Assembly: GCF_004168205.1 (NCBI RefSeq)
Contig: NZ_RCYB01000043.1
Span: 1-17,572, forward strand
Length of the DNA: 17,572 nucleotides
DNA from: Catenibacterium sp. co_0103
GTDB lineage: Bacteria; Bacillota_I; Bacilli_A; Erysipelotrichales; Coprobacillaceae
Direction: 5' to 3'
A program made the position numbers and the translations under genes. This document shows positions 1-6,726 of the stretch, in pieces. Positions within the stretch are counted from its first letter, which is position 1. Each line of letters begins with the position of its first letter. The notes beneath the pieces were generated by a model. It did not search any database. It saw only the letters and a list, made by a program, of their open reading frames with translations, and was not told the DNA's origin.

Positions 1-151
1 ATCCTTTTTTTCTTTCTATAGATTTATTGACCTTAAGAACATGATAAATGATTTATGAAATAAACAAAACAGATAGCAGAAAACTGCCCCTAAAAAGTTG
101 ACAGCATAAAAGCAAAGCCAGGAGTTCATACCCCTGACTTTTTCAAAGCTT
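1..151. other. Non-coding stretch upstream of rodZ, function unknown
   Basis: No credible reading frame is present on either strand. The T-rich start (about 5-17) may be the tail of a terminator of a gene outside the window. Two small hairpins can be drawn: GCAG-AAAA-CTGC at 76-87, and an imperfect 6-bp stem at 119-124/131-136 followed by ACTTTTTC. The second could be a weak terminator. I recognise no riboswitch or known small RNA here. Confidence 0.4.
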
Positions 152-190
152 GAGTAAACCCCAAGTCTATTTAGTTACTCGTCTTTTTTT
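152..190 (+). terminator. Intrinsic terminator upstream of rodZ
   Basis: GAGTAA (152-157) pairs with TTACTC (175-180) across a 17-nt loop, followed by GTC and a run of seven T (184-190). The stem is short and the loop long, so strength is uncertain. It would end a transcript coming from the left. Its right arm doubles as the presumed -35 element of the rodZ promoter. Confidence 0.55.
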
Positions 191-241
191 GTGTATCTAT
201 AATAGTTGTAAAATGAGACTATTTGTGGTTAAATAGACTTG
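162..241. repeat. 12-bp perfect inverted repeat flanking the rodZ promoter
   Basis: CAAGTCTATTTA at 162-173 is the exact reverse complement of TAAATAGACTTG at 230-241. The 56-bp interval between the arms contains the predicted rodZ promoter and transcription start. The right arm ends 10 bp before the rodZ Shine-Dalgarno. Seen directly in the sequence. A role as paired operator sites or as an RNA stem in a read-through transcript is inference. Confidence 0.55.
175..203 (+). promoter_or_regulatory. Predicted sigma-A promoter of rodZ-pgsA-cinA
   Basis: A perfect -10 TATAAT lies at 198-203. At 17 bp spacing the -35 would be TTACTC (175-180), a weak match. The start would be near 210, giving a leader of about 55 nt. 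The weak -35 suggests activator help or modest strength. Confidence 0.55.
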
Positions 242-265
242 ATATGAATGCAAGGAGGCTTAGAG

Positions 266-1177
266 ATGAATATTAGTGAAATAATTAAACAGAAAAGAGA
301 AGAAAAAGGATTATCTGTGGAGGAATTATCTTCTCAGACAATGCTTTCAATCGCAATAATTAATGATTTAGAAAATGGCAACTTTGACCATTATCAGGGT
401 GAAGAAGCCTATATGAAGATGTATTTAAGAAAAATCTGCCGTGCTCTTGATATAAATGAAAAAGAAGTGCAGAATGAATATTTAAATTTAACTCAGAAAA
501 TTGAGTTAGAAGAATTACAGGAAGCAGAAGCACAGAGTGAGAATACAAAGAAAAAGTTATCTGCAGATGAGGAAAAAGCAAAAGCTTTCCGTTTTGAAAA
601 GCCTTCATTTACAAATAATAAAGGTGTAGTAGGTGATAAGAGTCATTTGAATGTGATTAGAGTAATTATTATTATATTACTTGTTGCGATGATTTTCTGT
701 GTAGGTTTCTTTGCGATTAGTAAAACAAAGTCTAAGGCAAATGTACCATCATTTACAAGTAATCAGCAGACTGCAGCAGGTGAAGTAACTAAGAAGCCTT
801 CTAAAAAGAAAACTGAAAAGAAGAAAGAAGAAGTTGTACCTGCAGTGACTTATACAAGAAATAGTGATTTAAATTATAATTTTAAATTAAAGGATCCAAA
901 TGCACAGACTTTTAAATTAAAGGTTGAATATTCTAAGAAGTGCTGGGGTAGTCTTTATGTAAACCGTACTAAATACACTAAGTTTGAAGGTAAGGTTTAT
1001 AATGAAGGCGACAGTGTTGAAGTAACACTAAATACAGCAGACTTTAGCACATTAAGACTTGTAAGTGGTGAACAGTCTGGTGTTAAGGTATATGTGGATG
1101 ATGTAGAAGTTCCATTAACTGATGAAGAAAAGGCTGAAACAGGACTTAAATATACTAATTTAACATTGGAGAAGTAA
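266..1177 (+). CDS. rodZ: RodZ-like cytoskeleton/morphogenesis protein
   Basis: 303-residue membrane protein with RodZ architecture. Residues about 1-70 form a Cro/CI-like helix-turn-helix of the RodZ type, in cytoplasm. A charged K/E-rich linker follows, then one transmembrane helix at about 130-152 (run of I/L/V) and an outside K-rich linker. The last 100 or so residues form a beta-rich domain like the RodZ C-terminal domain (DUF4115). RodZ normally links MreB filaments to the elongation machinery and sets cell shape. ATG 266 is chosen because AAGGAGG (252-258) sits 7 nt upstream; an in-frame ATG at 248 lies before that site and would add six residues. It heads a tight cluster: pgsA starts 1 nt after its stop. 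In B. subtilis the homologue ymfM also precedes pgsA. No MreB gene is in the window. Confidence 0.85.
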   Translation: MNISEIIKQKREEKGLSVEELSSQTMLSIAIINDLENGNFDHYQGEEAYMKMYLRKICRALDINEKEVQNEYLNLTQKIELEELQEAEAQSENTKKKLSADEEKAKAFRFEKPSFTNNKGVVGDKSHLNVIRVIIIILLVAMIFCVGFFAISKTKSKANVPSFTSNQQTAAGEVTKKPSKKKTEKKKEEVVPAVTYTRNSDLNYNFKLKDPNAQTFKLKVEYSKKCWGSLYVNRTKYTKFEGKVYNEGDSVEVTLNTADFSTLRLVSGEQSGVKVYVDDVEVPLTDEEKAETGLKYTNLTLEK

Positions 1178-1178
1178 G

Positions 1179-1769
1179 ATGAATTTACCAAATCGTTTAA
1201 CAGTAACACGTTTATGTCTTGTGCCAGTATTTATCGCATTATATTTATGTCCTTATTTTACAGATATCAGTGTGCCTCAGATTCATATTCTCTTTACTGA
1301 TATCTCTGTCATTCAGTTATTAGCTTTTATTGTATTTTTAGGAGCATCTCTTACAGACTTTCTAGATGGTTATCTTGCAAGAAAAAATCATCTTGTCACT
1401 ACTTTTGGTAAGTTTGTGGATCCTATTGCGGATAAGATGCTTGTGAATTCAGCACTTATTCTTCTTACTTGGAACAATAAGATGTCAGTCATTGCCTTAA
1501 TCGTTATGCTTTTAAGAGATACTTTCGTGGATGGTGTACGTCTTGTTGCGTCTAGTTCTAATAGAGTTCTTGCTGCTAGTATTTATGGAAAACTTAAGAC
1601 AGTCACTCAGATGGTGGGTATTTGTCTTCTCTTATTAAATAATCCAATCTTTGCACACTGGGATATCCCATTTGCGAATTATGTCATTAATATCGCAGCA
1701 TGTGTTTCATTATTATCTGGTATTGATTATTTCTGGAAGAATAGAGATTTAATCATGGAGAGTATGTAA
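1179..1769 (+). CDS. pgsA: CDP-diacylglycerol--glycerol-3-phosphate 3-phosphatidyltransferase
   Basis: 196-residue integral membrane enzyme of the CDP-alcohol phosphatidyltransferase family. It condenses CDP-diacylglycerol with glycerol 3-phosphate to phosphatidylglycerophosphate, the committed step to phosphatidylglycerol and cardiolipin. The family signature D-x2-D-G-x2-A-R-x8-G-x3-D-x3-D is complete at D60, D63, G64, A67, R68, G77, D81 and D85; the aspartates bind the catalytic metals. Several hydrophobic helices are visible (about 10-28, 45-60, 86-115, 130-155, 165-180). The length is normal for PgsA. The gene starts 1 nt after rodZ and has a GGAGAAG site (1168-1174) inside the rodZ end, so translation is probably coupled. 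The rodZ-pgsA-cinA order favours PgsA over other family members such as cardiolipin or phosphatidylserine synthase. Confidence 0.93.
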   Translation: MNLPNRLTVTRLCLVPVFIALYLCPYFTDISVPQIHILFTDISVIQLLAFIVFLGASLTDFLDGYLARKNHLVTTFGKFVDPIADKMLVNSALILLTWNNKMSVIALIVMLLRDTFVDGVRLVASSSNRVLAASIYGKLKTVTQMVGICLLLLNNPIFAHWDIPFANYVINIAACVSLLSGIDYFWKNRDLIMESM

Positions 1770-1770
1770 T

Positions 1771-2226
1771 ATGGAAGATTTAGTTAGATTGTTGATAAAA
1801 AAGAATGTAACAATTTCTAGTGTTGAAAGCTTTACAGTAGGAAACTTTGCAGCAACTCTTGGATCAGTTCCAGGAGTTTCTGCTGTTTATAAGGGAAGTC
1901 TTGTCAGTTATCAGACAATTATTAAGCATCAGGTATTAGGTATCCCTCAGGAAGTGATTGATACCTATGGTGTAGTATCGAATGAAGTAGCAGGCCTTAT
2001 GTGTATCAATGGACAGAAGATGTTTGAGACAGATCTTTGTATTTCATTTACAGGTAATGCAGGTCCAGATGCTATGGAAGGCAAGAAGGTCGGTTTGATA
2101 TATATTGGAATTGCCTATAAGGATGAAGTTCATACATATGAATATGAACTAGAAGGCAGCCGTAAACAGATTGTAGAACAAGCTCTTGCAATCGGAAAAA
2201 TGAAGATTTCTGAAATTTTGAAGTAA
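1771..2226 (+). CDS. CinA C-terminal domain protein (PncC-type nicotinamide-nucleotide amidase), divergent motif
   Basis: 151-residue stand-alone CinA-C domain without the N-terminal MoaB-like domain of full-length CinA. The family hydrolyses nicotinamide mononucleotide to nicotinate mononucleotide in NAD salvage. Visible family features are the early E-S motif (E19-S20), the G-S-V-P-G-V-S-A stretch at 31-38 followed by a conserved Y-K-G-S-L-V-S-Y (40-47), K52, and T-G-N-A-G-P at 94-99 with K-x-V-G after it. The usual A-E-S-C-T-G-G is degenerate here: V18-E-S-F-T-V-G24, so the Cys and first Gly are replaced while the putative nucleophile Ser20 is kept. Activity is therefore uncertain. It starts 1 nt after pgsA with GGAG at 1757-1760. 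The position just before recA is the classical cinA-recA arrangement of Bacillota. Family assignment is firm; catalytic competence is not. Confidence 0.8.
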   Translation: MEDLVRLLIKKNVTISSVESFTVGNFAATLGSVPGVSAVYKGSLVSYQTIIKHQVLGIPQEVIDTYGVVSNEVAGLMCINGQKMFETDLCISFTGNAGPDAMEGKKVGLIYIGIAYKDEVHTYEYELEGSRKQIVEQALAIGKMKISEILK

Positions 2227-2270
2227 TTTATAAATAATTGTCGTATGAATATGTATGGAGGTATATGTTT

Positions 2271-3305
2271 ATGGCGAAGGAAAAGAAAACCGCAGTCAAA
2301 GATACTGATGCAGCATTAGATGATGCAATCAGTCAAATTGAAAAGAAATTTGGTAAAGGGTCTGTTATGCGTCTTGGAGACCGTACAGCAGTGGATGTAG
2401 ACGTCATCCCTTCAGGCTCTTTAACTCTTGATAAAGCATTAGGTATTGGTGGTTACCCTAAAGGTCGTATTATCGAAATATATGGTCCTGAATCAAGTGG
2501 TAAGACAACTCTTACATTACATGCGATTGCCCAGGCACAAAAGCAGGGCGGTAAAGCAGCATTCATTGATGCTGAACATGCTATTGATCCTGTTTATGCA
2601 AAGAATTTAGGTGTTGATATTGATGAATTGATTCTTTCACAGCCAGATAGTGGTGAACAGGCGTTAGAGATTGCTGAAATGTTGGTACGTTCTGGTGTGA
2701 TTGATTTGATTGTTATTGACTCGGTTGCAGCTCTTGTTCCACAGGTGGAATTAGATGGTGAAATGGGAGATGCAGCAGTTGGTTTACAGGCACGTTTGAT
2801 GAGTAAGGCTTTAAGAAAGCTTTCAGGTGTTATGAATAAGACAAACTGTACAGTGATCTTTATTAACCAGCTACGTGAAAAGATTGGGGTTATGTATGGA
2901 AATCCAGAAACAACAACAGGTGGTCGTGCCTTGAAGTTTTATTCTTCTGTACGTGTAGAAATTAGAAGAAGTGAACAAATCAAACAGAATGGCGAAATTA
3001 TTGGTAATAAAGCCAATATCAAGGTTGTTAAGAATAAAGTAGCACCTCCATTTAAGACAACTCAGGTTGATATTATCTATGGTAAAGGTATTTCACGTGA
3101 TGGTGAAATTCTTGATTTAGCAGTAGAAGGCGATATTGTAGAAAAATCAGGAGCATGGTATGCCTATAATGGTGAGAAGATTGGACAGGGAAGAGAAAAT
3201 GCGAAAAACTTCCTTATTGAACATCCAGCTATCTTTGAAGAAGTGGAAGAAAAAGTCAAAGCACAGCTTTTTGGCACTGAAGAAGTGGCTGAAGCTGCAG
3301 AATAG
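2271..3305 (+). CDS. recA: Recombinase RecA
   Basis: 344-residue RecA. It forms ATP-dependent filaments on single-stranded DNA, drives homologous strand exchange and acts as coprotease for LexA-type repressors. Visible elements are Walker [10 protein letters not shown] (72-80), catalytic Glu102, Walker B L-I-V-I-D (146-150), and the L2 DNA-binding loop region with E-T-T-T-G-G (213-218). The C-terminus is acidic (many E), as usual. ATG 2271 is chosen because GGAGG (2257-2261) lies 9 nt upstream; an in-frame ATG at 2265 is too close and one at 2238 precedes the site. The gap from cinA is 44 nt and I see no convincing promoter or LexA-type box (GAAC-N4-GTTC) in it, so transcription probably comes at least partly from the rodZ promoter. 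A strong terminator follows. Confidence 0.97.
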   Translation: MAKEKKTAVKDTDAALDDAISQIEKKFGKGSVMRLGDRTAVDVDVIPSGSLTLDKALGIGGYPKGRIIEIYGPESSGKTTLTLHAIAQAQKQGGKAAFIDAEHAIDPVYAKNLGVDIDELILSQPDSGEQALEIAEMLVRSGVIDLIVIDSVAALVPQVELDGEMGDAAVGLQARLMSKALRKLSGVMNKTNCTVIFINQLREKIGVMYGNPETTTGGRALKFYSSVRVEIRRSEQIKQNGEIIGNKANIKVVKNKVAPPFKTTQVDIIYGKGISRDGEILDLAVEGDIVEKSGAWYAYNGEKIGQGRENAKNFLIEHPAIFEEVEEKVKAQLFGTEEVAEAAE

Positions 3306-3316
3306 TCTCGTTTAAC

Positions 3317-3338
3317 AGGCGGAATATTCCGCCTTTTT
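3317..3338 (+). terminator. recA terminator
   Basis: A perfect 18-bp palindrome (3317-3334; arms AGGCGGAAT/ATTCCGCCT) is followed by a T run to 3338. The effective hairpin is AGGCGGA/TCCGCCT with a small A/T loop. It lies 12 nt after the recA stop and 17 nt before the next start codon. Confidence 0.9.
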
Positions 3339-3355
3339 GTGAAATGTGGTGTAAT

Positions 3356-3907
3356 ATGAAAAAAACAGAACAGCTTATAATCAATACATTCCTAGAACTT
3401 GTTGAAGAAAAACCTCTTGATAAGATCACGATTCAGGATATTGCGGATAAATGTGGTATTAATAGAAATACCTTTTACTATCATTTTGATGATATTTATT
3501 CTTTAATTGAATCTGTCTTTAATAATCATGTTATCACCATTGAACGGATGTTTGAAGAAGGTGCTTCCTGGAGTGAATGTTCTGAGGTTGCTTTGAAATT
3601 TTTAGTGGAAAATCGTCGCGCCATTAGACATATTGCGTTTTCAATGAACCGTAATCAGTTAGACCATTATCTGTACGTAGTATTTAAAAGAATATTTACA
3701 GAATATTTATTGGATAACTTTATTGTGGATATATCAGATGAAAAATTTGATAATCTCATATGGTTTTACACATATGCGATTATGGGATGCATAGATTATA
3801 ATTTTATTGAAAATAACAATGATATTGAATTAGAAGCATTTCTAGATAAGTTTAATACCACATTATTGATGACAAATCCCCTTAAAGCAAGTAAGCAGTC
3901 CAGATAG
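3356..3907 (+). CDS. TetR/AcrR-family transcriptional regulator
   Basis: 183-residue one-component regulator. The N-terminal TetR DNA-binding domain is clear: helix 1 at about 5-17, and the helix-turn-helix I-T-I-Q-D-I-A-D-K-C-G-I-N-R-N-T-F-Y-Y-H-F at 24-44 with the hallmark T-F-Y-Y-H-F. The rest is helical and hydrophobic/aromatic, a ligand-binding and dimerisation domain resembling the DhaS/TetR_C_8 group; this sub-assignment is tentative. ATG 3356 is preferred because the domain starts directly there; the upstream site is weak (only TGGTG), so translation may be low. It sits between recA and rny, where B. subtilis has pbpX, and both flanks have terminators. No promoter is evident in the 17-nt gap upstream, so recA read-through may be its source. 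The target is unknown and no effector gene is adjacent. Confidence 0.88.
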   Translation: MKKTEQLIINTFLELVEEKPLDKITIQDIADKCGINRNTFYYHFDDIYSLIESVFNNHVITIERMFEEGASWSECSEVALKFLVENRRAIRHIAFSMNRNQLDHYLYVVFKRIFTEYLLDNFIVDISDEKFDNLIWFYTYAIMGCIDYNFIENNNDIELEAFLDKFNTTLLMTNPLKASKQSR

Positions 3908-3921
3908 AAGACTGCTTTTTT
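3893..3921 (+). terminator. Terminator of the TetR-family gene
   Basis: AAGCAGTC (3893-3900) pairs perfectly with GACTGCTT (3910-3917), with a 9-nt loop and a T run 3916-3921. The left arm is coding sequence and the TAG stop (3905-3907) lies in the loop, so ribosomes finishing the gene would sit on the hairpin. Confidence 0.9.
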
Positions 3922-3935
3922 ACGTTAATGTATGA

Positions 3936-3964
3936 TTGAAAAGTGAATATAAATATATTATAAT
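3936..3964 (+). promoter_or_regulatory. Predicted sigma-A promoter of rny
   Basis: TTGAAA (-35, 3936-3941) and a perfect TATAAT (-10, 3959-3964) are separated by exactly 17 bp of A/T-rich DNA. This is among the best promoter matches in the window. The predicted start is near 3971, which would leave a leader of about 45 nt beginning with a hairpin. Confidence 0.85.
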
Positions 3965-3970
3965 ATAACT

Positions 3971-3986
3971 AGTGCTTTTTAGCACT
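3971..3986 (+). promoter_or_regulatory. Hairpin at the predicted 5' end of rny mRNA
   Basis: AGTGCT (3971-3976) and AGCACT (3981-3986) form a perfect 6-bp stem with a TTTT loop, followed by TTTTA. It begins about 7 nt after the -10 box, so the transcript would start with or within this stem. It could shield the mRNA 5' end from exonuclease or RNase Y, or act as a weak early terminator. Both roles are inference. Confidence 0.55.
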
Positions 3987-4015
3987 TTTATACATAGGAC
4001 ACGGAGGGCTTTTAT

Positions 4016-5563
4016 ATGAATTTAATTAAAGTCTTGACCTATGTTCTTGTGTTTGTCTTAGGTGCAGGATGTTATTATATGTATATCCGTTTGAAGATTT
4101 CTAAAGCAAATGCAGATGCCAAAACAATTGTTGAAGAAGCTAATACAAAAGCAGACAATCTCATTAAAGAAGCAACGCTTGATGCAAAAACAAAAGCTTA
4201 TGAATATAAGCTTGAAGCTGAAAAAGAAGCAAAGCAGCAGCGCTTAGAATTGACTAAGTTTGAAAATAAGCTATTACAACGTGAACAGAACATCGACCGT
4301 AGAGATATTTCTTTACAGGGAAAGGAAGATGCTCTTGAAGCAAGAAGCCAACAATTAAATAAGAAAAAGGCGGAACTAGAGGTCAGGGAAGAAAAGCTAC
4401 AACATCAGATTGATGAAAAAGTAGCCGAACTTGAAAAAATTGCAGCTATGTCTGCACAGGAAGCAAAAGCTGAACTCTTTAAACAAGTAGAACAGCGTAT
4501 GGAGACTGAGGTCACTGCTTATATCAAAGAACAAGAAGATGAAGCAAAGACTAAAGCTTCATTATTTGCAAAGGATATTATTGCGAATGCCTTGAATCGT
4601 TATTCTCAGGAAGAAGTCATTGAACGCACAGTCAGTGTAGTAGCACTTCCAAGTGAAGAAATGAAGGGACGTATTATCGGTCGTGAAGGTCGTAATATTA
4701 AGGCAATTGAAAATGCAACTGGTGTAGATTTAATTATCGATGATACTCCAGAAGTGATTACATTATCATGTTTTGATCCAATTCGTCGTGAAGTGGCTCG
4801 TTTATCACTTGAAACACTTATTCATGATGGACGTATTCAGCCAGGACGTATTGAAGAAGTAGTCGCTAAGACTAAGAAGGATTTAGATGATACTATTTTA
4901 AAGGCAGGGCAGGATGCTGTCTTTGAATTAGGATTATCAAGAATGAACAAAGAACTTGTCATGATGATTGGTAAGTTAAAATATCGTACAAGTTATGGTC
5001 AGAATGCTTTACAGCATTCAATTGAAGTGGCTCATTTTGCAGGTATTATGGCCTCTGAACTTGGATTAAATCAGCAGCTTGCTAAACGTGCTGGTTTATT
5101 ACATGACTTAGGTAAAGCAGTAGACCATGAAATGGAAGGAAGCCATGTTGAATTAGGTGCTAAATTTGCTAAGAAATTTGGAGAAAATGCAACTGTAATC
5201 AATGCGATTGAATCTCATCATGGTGATGTTCCAGCAACATCTATCATTGCAGTACTCATCTCTGCAGCAGATACATTATCAGCTGCAAGACCTGGCAGTA
5301 GAAGTGAAAAAATTGAAAATTATATCCAGAGACTTGAAAAACTTGAAGAATTACCTAAACAGTTTGAAGGTGTGGATAAGGTATTTGCTATCCAGGCAGG
5401 TCGTGAAATTAGAGTTATCGTTAATCCAGAAAAGATTGATGACTTAAAAGCACATAAGCTTGCAAGAGATGTCAAAGAAAAGATTGAAACCGAACTCACT
5501 TACCCAGGACATATTAAAGTAACTGTGATCCGTGAGATTCGTGCTAATGAAATAGCTAAGTAG
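4016..5563 (+). CDS. rny: Ribonuclease Y
   Basis: 515-residue membrane-anchored endoribonuclease that initiates bulk mRNA decay in Bacillota. Domains in order: one N-terminal transmembrane helix (about 4-25), a long charged coiled coil (about 30-200), a KH RNA-binding domain with the G-x-x-G loop in I-I-G-R-E-G-R-N (220-227), an HD hydrolase domain with the catalytic metal-binding H363-D364 in L-L-H-D-L-G-K and a further H-H at 401-402, and a C-terminal RNase Y domain ending near 515. The length matches the family. GGAGGG (4003-4008) precedes ATG 4016 by 7 nt. It has its own near-consensus promoter and ends in a terminator whose stem contains the stop codon. ymdB follows, as in B. subtilis. 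A YmcA/YlbF-type gene, a family known to modulate RNase Y, is encoded about 3.6 kb downstream. Confidence 0.97.
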   Translation: MNLIKVLTYVLVFVLGAGCYYMYIRLKISKANADAKTIVEEANTKADNLIKEATLDAKTKAYEYKLEAEKEAKQQRLELTKFENKLLQREQNIDRRDISLQGKEDALEARSQQLNKKKAELEVREEKLQHQIDEKVAELEKIAAMSAQEAKAELFKQVEQRMETEVTAYIKEQEDEAKTKASLFAKDIIANALNRYSQEEVIERTVSVVALPSEEMKGRIIGREGRNIKAIENATGVDLIIDDTPEVITLSCFDPIRREVARLSLETLIHDGRIQPGRIEEVVAKTKKDLDDTILKAGQDAVFELGLSRMNKELVMMIGKLKYRTSYGQNALQHSIEVAHFAGIMASELGLNQQLAKRAGLLHDLGKAVDHEMEGSHVELGAKFAKKFGENATVINAIESHHGDVPATSIIAVLISAADTLSAARPGSRSEKIENYIQRLEKLEELPKQFEGVDKVFAIQAGREIRVIVNPEKIDDLKAHKLARDVKEKIETELTYPGHIKVTVIREIRANEIAK

Positions 5564-5588
5564 ATAGGGTCCAACCTATCTACTTTTT
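5559..5588 (+). terminator. Terminator between rny and ymdB
   Basis: AGTAGATAGG (5559-5568) pairs perfectly over 10 bp with CCTATCTACT (5575-5584), with a 6-nt loop and a T run to 5588. The rny TAG stop (5561-5563) lies inside the left arm. ymdB begins 19 nt later with no visible promoter in between, so this may act as a partial terminator setting the rny:ymdB ratio. Confidence 0.88.
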
Positions 5589-5607
5589 CTTTAAGGATGT
5601 GAATAAA

Positions 5608-6390
5608 ATGAATATATTATTTATAGGAGATATTTTTGGCAAGACAGGACGTAAGATGATTGCGACATATCTACCAAAAATTGTAGAAAAATATAGTGTT
5701 GAATGTGTCATTGCGAATGGTGAGAATACAAGCCATGGTAAAGGATTATTACAGAAACATTATGATGAATTACTGTCTTATGGTATTTCTTTAATAACTA
5801 TGGGCAATCATACTTATTCAAAGAAAGAAATCTTTGATTATATTGATGAAGCAGACAAGCTAATTGTCCCACTCAATAAGCCACTTGCAATGCCAGGAGT
5901 AGGTTCTAGAGTCATTGAGGTAAAAGGTAAAAAAATAAGAGTGACTAATTTACTTGGTCTTACTTTTATGGATGGAAAACCTCAAAATCCATTTGAAGCT
6001 ATTGAGCCTGTACTAGAAAATGATAGCAGTGATATCCATATCATTGACTTCCATGGTGAAGCAACAAGTGAAAAAATAGCCTTTGGTTACTATGTAGATG
6101 GACGTGTCAGTGCAGTATTAGGTACTCATACACATGTTCCTACTGGTGATGAAAAGATTCTTCCAAAGGGCACAGCATTCCAATGTGATGTTGGGATGAC
6201 TGGACCATATGAAAGTGTTATTGGGTGTGAAAAAGAAGCAATTATTGAACGTAGTGTTAAGGGTATTATGACACCTTTTAGAGTTGTTGAAGATGAGGGA
6301 CAGCTTTGTGCAACATTGCTTCATTTTGATGGAAACAAGTGTACAAACATTGAAAGAATCAGAATTGATCCACAGGTAAAGTTCAAGTAA
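5608..6390 (+). CDS. ymdB: YmdB-type metallophosphoesterase (2',3'-cyclic nucleotide phosphodiesterase family)
   Basis: 260-residue calcineurin-like phosphoesterase of the YmdB family. Characterised homologues hydrolyse 2',3'-cyclic nucleotides, and in B. subtilis YmdB influences biofilm and motility gene expression. The di-metal ligand set is complete: D8, E39, N40, N67, H68, H149, H174 and H176, within G-D-I-F-G, A-N-G-E-N, M-G-N-H, D-F-H-G-E-A-T-S-E-K and G-T-H-T-H. The late family block D-V-G-M-T-G-P-Y is also present. The usual G-N-H-T-W-D is G-N-H-T-Y-S, which does not touch a ligand. ATG 5608 aligns with known N-termini; AAGGA (5593-5597) is 10 nt upstream, and the earlier in-frame GTG at 5599 is too close to it. 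The order rny-ymdB is conserved in Bacillota, and 2',3'-cyclic ends arise in RNA breakdown. Confidence 0.93.
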   Translation: MNILFIGDIFGKTGRKMIATYLPKIVEKYSVECVIANGENTSHGKGLLQKHYDELLSYGISLITMGNHTYSKKEIFDYIDEADKLIVPLNKPLAMPGVGSRVIEVKGKKIRVTNLLGLTFMDGKPQNPFEAIEPVLENDSSDIHIIDFHGEATSEKIAFGYYVDGRVSAVLGTHTHVPTGDEKILPKGTAFQCDVGMTGPYESVIGCEKEAIIERSVKGIMTPFRVVEDEGQLCATLLHFDGNKCTNIERIRIDPQVKFK

Positions 6391-6405
6391 AAACAAGAGA
6401 AAGCG

Positions 6406-6424
6406 TCTTCACATTTTGTGAAGA
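6406..6424. repeat. 7-bp inverted repeat overlapping a -35 element
   Basis: TCTTCAC (6406-6412) and GTGAAGA (6418-6424) form a perfect inverted repeat with a 5-nt centre. There is no T run after it, so it is a poor terminator. It covers the presumed -35 hexamer (6408-6413) of the promoter ahead of the 81-residue gene and may be an operator. The role is inference. Confidence 0.45.
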
Positions 6425-6436
6425 ATACAGTATAAT
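6408..6436 (+). promoter_or_regulatory. Predicted sigma-A promoter of the 81-residue gene
   Basis: TTCACA (-35, 6408-6413; one mismatch to TTGACA) and a perfect TATAAT (6431-6436) are separated by 17 bp. The predicted start is near 6443, just before the AAGGAGG site at 6451-6457. Confidence 0.8.
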
Positions 6437-6468
6437 AGTTCTAGTTATTGAAGGAGGACAAGTTTTTT

Positions 6469-6714
6469 ATGGCTAAATGTAAAATTTTAATGCAGACTGC
6501 ACAGGTGCAAAAGCTAGTTACTTTTTTTGATGGATATAAGGATGATAAGGTAGAATTGAAGTATGTAAGTAAAGCTGGTATTAAGGCTACTTTCGAATGT
6601 GAAACAGAATTATCACCAGAAGACGCTGCCTCTCATTGTAAGTCTTTATTCAAGAAGACTCCAGAAGGAAGTTATATGTACTTCTCAATCCAGCCTGATG
6701 GATTCTTTGGATAA
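6469..6714 (+). CDS. Small protein of unknown function (81 residues)
   Basis: I do not recognise this gene. It has a near-consensus promoter, a strong AAGGAGG site (6451-6457) 11 nt before ATG 6469, and its own strong terminator, so it is very likely expressed as a single-gene unit. The in-frame TTG at 6448 is upstream of the ribosome site and is rejected. The product is cytosolic, with no signal peptide or membrane segment. By eye the secondary structure is beta-alpha-beta-beta-alpha-beta: strand 3-8, helix 11-22, strands 27-34 and 37-45, helix 49-62, strand 68-75. This would suit a ferredoxin-like fold. It has three cysteines (C4, C43, C57) and ends in the unusual P-D-G-F-F-G. It occupies the place that spoVS has after ymdB in B. 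subtilis and is of similar size, but I see no SpoVS sequence similarity. Confidence 0.8.
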   Translation: MAKCKILMQTAQVQKLVTFFDGYKDDKVELKYVSKAGIKATFECETELSPEDAASHCKSLFKKTPEGSYMYFSIQPDGFFG

Positions 6715-6726
6715 GAGTAATTTTAT

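Noticed and set aside
98..130. TTGACA at 98-103 as a promoter -35
   Set aside because: No -10-like hexamer stands 16-18 bp downstream; the nearest A/T-rich candidate (TTCATA) is 21 bp away.
70..190. Riboswitch or structured leader upstream of rodZ
   Set aside because: Small hairpins followed by A-rich sequence loosely recall a preQ1-I shape, but no conserved motif of any class I know is present and rodZ is not a usual target.
248..265. Longer RodZ starting at ATG 248
   Set aside because: The Shine-Dalgarno (252-258) lies inside that extension, so initiation at 266 is better supported.
3350..3355. TGTAAT with upstream TGG as an extended -10 promoter for the TetR-family gene
   Set aside because: The resulting start near 3362 would fall after the ATG at 3356 and no suitable later start codon with ribosome site is seen.
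6469..6714. SpoVS homologue in the ymdB-downstream position
   Set aside because: Size and location match, but the sequence lacks the SpoVS patterns I know and the predicted strand-helix order differs.
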